DNA of 19,596 nt. Source: an uncultured Clostridium sp. (GTDB lineage: Bacteria > Bacillota > Clostridia > Clostridiales > Clostridiaceae). The stretch is from contig CAKVLD010000053.1 in NCBI GenBank assembly GCA_934755305.1, positions 1 to 19,596 of the forward strand. Direction: 5' to 3'. The notes beneath the pieces are model-generated. The model was not told the DNA's origin and ran no database searches. It saw only the letters and a program-made list of their open reading frames with translations. This document shows positions 15,546-19,596 of the stretch, piece after piece. Made by a program: the position numbers and the translations under genes. How positions within the stretch are numbered: position 1 is the first letter of the stretch; every line of letters begins with the position of its first letter.

Positions 15546-17765
15546 CTACTCTATAGCGTCATCATTTAAAAGTTCTTTAATTCTCATTTCTAATGTTGAA
15601 TATCTTTCAGCACTATTCACATTAGAAACCATATATTGAAGTGCCCTTGGATATCCAACTACAGTAACTAAACTTTTTGCTCTAGTTATTCCTGTATATA
15701 ATAAATTTCTATTCATCAAAAATGGAGACCCCATAAAAGATGGAATTATTACAACTTTAAATTCACTACCTTGACTTTTATGAATTGTTATAGCATAAGC
15801 TAATTCAAGTTCTTCTACACTTTCAGAATCATATACTACTTTTTTATCATCATCAAAAATTACAGTTACAGTTTTTCTTTCTTCATCTATACTTTCTATA
15901 AATCCCATATCTCCATTAAATACACCTTCACCTTCAATACTTTCTCCTCTAGAATAGCAACTCCATTTAATACAATAATTATTTTTTGTCTGCATAACCT
16001 TATCGCCTTCTCTAAGAATAAGATTTCTTTGCTTTTTCTCTTTCTTATCCTTTGATGACGGATTTAATATTTCTTGAAGTTTTTCATTTAAATTAGTTAT
16101 TCCAAGTACACCTTTCTTCATAGGACTTAATACTTGAATATCTCTTCTCTTATCCCATGACTTATTAAAGTTCGGTAACCTTCTATTAGCTAAATCTAAT
16201 ACTGTATTTAATATATTATCCATATTTTCATCTTTTATAAAATAAAAATCATTGTCTTTTTTATTCAAATAAGGCATCTCTCCATTATTTATTCTATGTG
16301 CATTAGTTATTATTAAACTTTCTGCTCCTTGTCTAAAAATTTCTTTAAGTCTTACCACCTTAATAAGAGTACTATTTATCAAATCCCTAAGAACATTCCC
16401 TGGTCCTACTGAAGGCAATTGATCTGCATCACCAACTATAATAAGCCTAGTTCCTACCCTTAAAGATTTCAACAAATTATGCATCAAAAATATATCTATC
16501 ATTGATGCTTCATCAATTATTACTACATCTGCATCTAAAGGTTCATCGCTAGCTAAAGCAGTATCGTCTTCATCTCCTGCACTTATATCTAACATTCTAT
16601 GTATAGTCTTAGCTTCTTTTCCAGTAGACTCAGTCATTCTTTTAGCTGCTCTTCCAGTAGGTGCTCCTAATAAAACCTTCATTCCTTGATTTTCATATAT
16701 ATCTATTATAGCCTTAATAATAGTAGTCTTTCCTGTACCAGGGCCACCAGTTATAATTTCTATCCCATTATCAAAAGCTCCTAATATAGCATTTTTTTGA
16801 GATTCTGCAAATCTTATTTTTTGCTTTTCTTCAAATACTTTCACTTCAAATTCTACATCTACATTAATAGTTTGATAATTCTCAATAGAAAGTTTTGCTA
16901 TCTTTTCTGTTATTCCCAATTCACTATAAAAGTATATTGGAATAAACACAGCTTCTTCTTCACCTATTTTTTGTATGATAAGTAAGTTTTCCAAAGAAGC
17001 ATTGTATATATTTTCTTCAACTAATCCAGCTTCTACACCTAATAATTCTTGAGTTTCTTCTATTACTTTTTTCTTTGGCATATATGTATTTCCCATAGCA
17101 CAAAATCTATTTATTACAAATTCTATACCACTTTTTATTCTAGAAACAGAATCCTTATCAATCCCTATACTAATAGCTAATCTATCTGCTATAGTAAAAC
17201 CTATACCCTTTATCTCTCTACATAATAGATATGGATCTGTTTTTATTAATTCTTTTGCATTTGGTCCAAACTTCTTATATATTTTTAAACATTGTCCATG
17301 GCTTATTCCATGACCTTGAAAATATATCATTATATCTCTTAAGTCATGTTGCTCTAGATATGATTCACATATTATGCTAAACTTTTTTTCACCAATTCCC
17401 TCAATTTCTTTTAATCTCTCTATATCGCTATCAAGTATTTCTAAAGTTTGCTCCCCAAAATGAGCTATTATTTTTTTTGCGGTGACAGGTCCTATTCCTC
17501 TTATAACTCCAGAAGATAAGTATTTCTCTATTCCTTCAATAGTATCAGGAACTATTTCTTCACACTTATTGATACTTAATTGTTGCCCAAATTGCTTGTG
17601 CATCTTCCATGCTCCAGTTAATTTTACATGTTGCCCCTCTTTAACGAAAGGAATTATTCCTACAGCTGTAATAGCTTTATTATTTGAATTAACCTTAATA
17701 ACCGTATAACCATTTTCATTATTTTTATAGATTATACTCTCTACAAAACCTTCTACTACATCCAT
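15546..17765 (-). CDS. recD2: RecD2-type SF1 DNA helicase (YrrC)
   Basis: A 5'-to-3' helicase of DNA repair and replication-fork processing that works without RecBC. The chosen start gives 739 residues. The N-terminal OB-like part opens with VVEGFVESIIYKNNENGYTVI. Helix-hairpin-helix segments lie near 80-135 (SGVIRGIGPVTAKKII, LKEIEGIGEKKF). Walker A GGPGTGKT is at 340-347, motif II IIDEAS ends at 421, motif III GDADQLPSVGPG is at 445-456, and AITIHKSQGSEF with LLYTGITRAK lies near the C-terminus. The ATG at 17763-17765 has GGAG nine bases upstream; the longer reading frame would need a TTG 21 bases earlier that overlaps this site. It heads the operon with the ComFA-like gene and comFC. Confidence 0.94.
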   Translation of the reverse strand: MDVVEGFVESIIYKNNENGYTVIKVNSNNKAITAVGIIPFVKEGQHVKLTGAWKMHKQFGQQLSINKCEEIVPDTIEGIEKYLSSGVIRGIGPVTAKKIIAHFGEQTLEILDSDIERLKEIEGIGEKKFSIICESYLEQHDLRDIMIYFQGHGISHGQCLKIYKKFGPNAKELIKTDPYLLCREIKGIGFTIADRLAISIGIDKDSVSRIKSGIEFVINRFCAMGNTYMPKKKVIEETQELLGVEAGLVEENIYNASLENLLIIQKIGEEEAVFIPIYFYSELGITEKIAKLSIENYQTINVDVEFEVKVFEEKQKIRFAESQKNAILGAFDNGIEIITGGPGTGKTTIIKAIIDIYENQGMKVLLGAPTGRAAKRMTESTGKEAKTIHRMLDISAGDEDDTALASDEPLDADVVIIDEASMIDIFLMHNLLKSLRVGTRLIIVGDADQLPSVGPGNVLRDLINSTLIKVVRLKEIFRQGAESLIITNAHRINNGEMPYLNKKDNDFYFIKDENMDNILNTVLDLANRRLPNFNKSWDKRRDIQVLSPMKKGVLGITNLNEKLQEILNPSSKDKKEKKQRNLILREGDKVMQTKNNYCIKWSCYSRGESIEGEGVFNGDMGFIESIDEERKTVTVIFDDDKKVVYDSESVEELELAYAITIHKSQGSEFKVVIIPSFMGSPFLMNRNLLYTGITRAKSLVTVVGYPRALQYMVSNVNSAERYSTLEMRIKELLNDDAIE

Positions 17766-17807
17766 AATATCTTCTCCATATCTCAATTTTCTCTCTATAA
17801 TAATATG

Positions 17808-17816
17808 ATTATATCA
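17808..17816 (-). promoter_or_regulatory. Extended -10 promoter of the recD2 operon
   Basis: Minus-strand TGATATAAT, 43 nt before the recD2 ATG, is a perfect -10 with TGn. The -35 region (TGTATG) is poor. The stretch up to the metK terminator is otherwise AT-rich without a visible gene. Confidence 0.55.
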
Positions 17817-17953
17817 TACGCCATTTTTTTCATACACAATTAAATACTATAGATATAAGTTGCCATTTTAATATCTTTATATTCCTATTTATTCTATAAA
17901 AAGTATCATGTTTGAAAAGATTTATTTTTATAGCCTATATACATATCTAAAAA

Positions 17954-18014
17954 ATAAAAAAAGATGAGATTATATCAGAATCATTTTAAAATTATTCTGA
18001 TATAATTCCATCTT
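17954..18014 (-). terminator. Intrinsic terminator of metK
   Basis: Minus-strand ATTATATCAGAAT pairs with ATTCTGATATAAT (13 perfect pairs). The stem is extended beyond a two-base defect by AAAGATG with CATCTTT, and a long T-run follows. It lies about 20 nt past the metK stop. Confidence 0.92.
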
Positions 18015-18035
18015 TTTATTTACTTTAATTTTAAA

Positions 18036-19211
18036 TTATAATAATTTCTTTATTTCTTCAACTTTATTAAGTTCTTCCCATGGCAACTTAACATCAGTTC
18101 TTCCAAAATGTCCATAAGCAGCTGTTTGCTTATAGATTGGTCTCCTTAAGTCTAAATCTCTTATTATTGCTCCTGGTCTTAAATCAAATACTTTTTCTAC
18201 AATTGAAACTAATGTTTCTTCATCAACTTTACCTGTTCCAAAAGTATCTATTTGAATTGATACTGGTTTTGCAACACCTATTGCATATGCTAATTGAATT
18301 TCTAATTTTTCAGCAACACCTGCTGCTACTAAGTTTTTAGCAACCCATCTTGCCGCATAAGCTGCTGATCTATCAACTTTAGTTGGATCTTTTCCTGAGA
18401 ATGCTCCACCACCGTGTCTTCCCATTCCACCATAAGTATCAACTATTATCTTTCTTCCTGTTAATCCTGAATCACCTTGAGGACCACCTACAACAAATCT
18501 TCCAGTAGGATTTATGTAATACTTAGTTTTATCATCTAAGAAATCTTCTGGAATAACAGCATTAATTACATATTCTTTAAGATCTTTTTCTATTTGTTTT
18601 AATGAAACATCTTCACCATGTTGAGTAGATATTACTATAGCATCTATTCTCTTTGGTTTATCTCCTTCATATTCAACAGTTACTTGTGTTTTGCCATCTG
18701 GTCTTAAGTAATTTAATGTACCATTTTTTCTAACTTCTGTAAGTCTTCTTGATAATCTATGAGCCATTGCTATTGGATAAGGCATAAATTCTGGTGTTTC
18801 ATTTGTAGCATATCCAAACATCATTCCTTGATCTCCAGCACCTACTGACTCAACATCATCTTTTTCACCTTTTCTAGATTCTAAAGCCTCATCAACCCCC
18901 ATAGCAATATCAGCTGATTGTTCATCTATTGTAGTCATTACAGCACAAGTATCACAATCAAAGCCATACTTTGCTCTATCATACCCAATTTCTCTTATTG
19001 TTTCTCTTACAACCTTTGGTATATCAACATAGCATTTAGTTGAGATTTCTCCCATTACCATAACCATACCTGTTGTAGTTGTCGTTTCGCAAGCAACTCT
19101 TGCATTTGGATCCTTTTCTAAAATAGCGTCTAACACTGCATCTGATACTTGATCACAGATTTTATCTGGATGCCCTTCAGTTACAGATTCTGATGTAAAT
19201 AATTTTTTCAT
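18036..19211 (-). CDS. metK: S-adenosylmethionine synthase
   Basis: Makes S-adenosylmethionine from methionine and ATP. The 391 residues start TSESVTEGHPDKI, with the active-site histidine H14, then GAGDQGMMFGYATNE (124-138), the ATP/metal segment, and the P-loop-like GGGAFSGKDPTKVDRSAAY from 267; the end KLPWEELNKVEEIKKLL is normal. Two adjacent ATG codons (19212-19214 and 19209-19211) follow AAGGAG. The second has the better six-base spacing and gives the usual MKKLFTSES start. In-frame codons further upstream lie inside the riboswitch terminator and are not coding. Expression should fall when SAM is high. Confidence 0.97.
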   Translation of the reverse strand: MKKLFTSESVTEGHPDKICDQVSDAVLDAILEKDPNARVACETTTTTGMVMVMGEISTKCYVDIPKVVRETIREIGYDRAKYGFDCDTCAVMTTIDEQSADIAMGVDEALESRKGEKDDVESVGAGDQGMMFGYATNETPEFMPYPIAMAHRLSRRLTEVRKNGTLNYLRPDGKTQVTVEYEGDKPKRIDAIVISTQHGEDVSLKQIEKDLKEYVINAVIPEDFLDDKTKYYINPTGRFVVGGPQGDSGLTGRKIIVDTYGGMGRHGGGAFSGKDPTKVDRSAAYAARWVAKNLVAAGVAEKLEIQLAYAIGVAKPVSIQIDTFGTGKVDEETLVSIVEKVFDLRPGAIIRDLDLRRPIYKQTAAYGHFGRTDVKLPWEELNKVEEIKKLL

Positions 19212-19237
19212 CATTTTCTCCTTCCAAAGTTTTTTAA

Positions 19238-19268
19238 ATAAAAAAAACTCTTTTTTGAGAAGAGAGTT
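19238..19268 (-). terminator. SAM riboswitch terminator before metK
   Basis: Minus-strand AACTCT pairs with AGAGTT, extended by two inner A-T pairs, and is followed by seven T. The region just upstream (GAGAGAG and CTCTCTTC) can form the competing antiterminator with the 3' P1 strand. Confidence 0.82.
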
Positions 19269-19279
19269 GTCACTAATCT

Positions 19280-19377
19280 CTCTCATCTTGTAACTATTGT
19301 TACAGGAATTGGCACCTTGTTTTTAACAGGTTGCCGGGTTTCATCGGGCCCTATCCCTCCACCTCTCTTGATAAGAG
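19280..19377 (-). ncRNA. SAM-I riboswitch (S-box)
   Basis: The minus strand shows the S-box blocks in order: CTCTTATCAAGAGAGGTGGA, GGGATAGGGCCCGATGAAAC, CCGGCAACC, AAGGTGCCAATTCC, then ACAAGATGAGAG. P1 is CTCTTATC (19370-19377) with GATGAGAG (19280-19287). SAM binding stabilises P1 and so favours the terminator at 19238-19268, repressing metK. Confidence 0.97.
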
Positions 19378-19398
19378 TTTTTATATTACTTTATACAC

Positions 19399-19427
19399 AT
19401 AATAACATATTATGTATTATAATTCAA
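19399..19427 (-). promoter_or_regulatory. Sigma-A promoter of the SAM riboswitch-metK unit
   Basis: TTGAAT (19422-19427), 17-nt spacer, TATTAT (19399-19404) with an extended TGT, on the minus strand. The predicted start near 19392 is about 15 nt before the aptamer. Confidence 0.7.
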
Positions 19428-19491
19428 CATTTTAGGTAAATTTATATAAAAGTTGTCTTTAAATATTTTATATGAATTGTTTTTTTTAAAT

Positions 19492-19520
19492 AAAAAAAGA
19501 ACAAGAATTTCTTGTTCTTT
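19492..19520 (-). terminator. Intrinsic terminator after tRNA-Tyr
   Basis: Minus-strand AAGAACAAG pairs perfectly with CTTGTTCTT over a five-base loop, followed by a run of T. It begins three bases past the encoded CCA end of the tRNA, so this tRNA is the last gene of its transcript. Confidence 0.88.
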
Positions 19521-19522
19521 AA

Positions 19523-19596
19523 TGGTGGATGAGGATGGATTCGAACCATCGAAGCAACTTGCAACAGATTTACAGTCTGCCCCCTTTGGCCACTCG
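19523..19596 (-). tRNA. tRNA-Tyr (GTA), 5' end outside the window
   Basis: The minus strand reads, in order, a D-loop fragment GAGTGGCCAAAGGGGGC, an anticodon arm CAGACTGTAAATCTG with anticodon GTA, a long class II variable arm (TTGCAAGTTGCTTC), a T arm GATGG-TTCGAAT-CCATC, and CTCATCC followed by A and an encoded CCA. Some eleven bases of the 5' acceptor side lie beyond 19596. Confidence 0.95.

Noticed and set aside
19212..19286. A 25-residue N-terminal extension of metK
   Set aside because: This stretch overlaps the SAM riboswitch terminator and the P1 strand, and a strong AAGGAG sits just before the usual MKKLFTSES start.

Overview
The window is chromosomal DNA of a low-GC Firmicute, most likely a Clostridium. 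Supporting signs are AT-rich third positions, strong AGGAGG-type ribosome binding sites, near-consensus sigma-A promoters, T-rich intrinsic terminators, Firmicute FMN and SAM riboswitches, and a clostridial-type raiA noncoding RNA beside hpf. The gene content fits C. perfringens best; that species call is an inference from memory of the family sequences, not a database match. No prophage, insertion sequence, CRISPR array or other obviously acquired DNA is visible.

Layout, low to high coordinate: a truncated secreted SH3-repeat protein; FMN riboswitch-controlled ribU; alsS (acetolactate synthase); tex; a two-gene plus-strand island (small four-helix membrane protein, then a membrane-anchored M28 peptidase); uraA (uracil permease), convergent with the peptidase; prfB (RF2, with the programmed +1 frameshift) behind secA; hpf; the raiA RNA; an operon of recD2, a ComFA-like protein and comFC; metK with its SAM-I riboswitch; and the 3' part of a tRNA-Tyr gene. 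Apart from the two island genes, every gene is on the minus strand.

Most units are short and separated by intrinsic terminators. Two riboswitches control vitamin uptake (FMN senses riboflavin status for RibU) and cofactor synthesis (SAM represses metK). secA-prfB and hpf with raiA RNA serve protein export and translation. recD2-comFA'-comFC is a DNA-processing and competence-type operon.

The least expected items are: (1) the raiA RNA, with a near-consensus promoter whose -10 covers the comFC stop codon; (2) a ComFA-like protein that keeps the helicase outline but has lost Walker A and motif VI residues; (3) an identical 21-nt element just past the T-tracts of the tex and ribU terminators; (4) a Rex-like 18-bp dyad and a related 17-bp dyad between tex and the plus-strand island; and (5) a long nested hairpin between the convergent peptidase and uraA genes. 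I found no clearly new multi-gene system.
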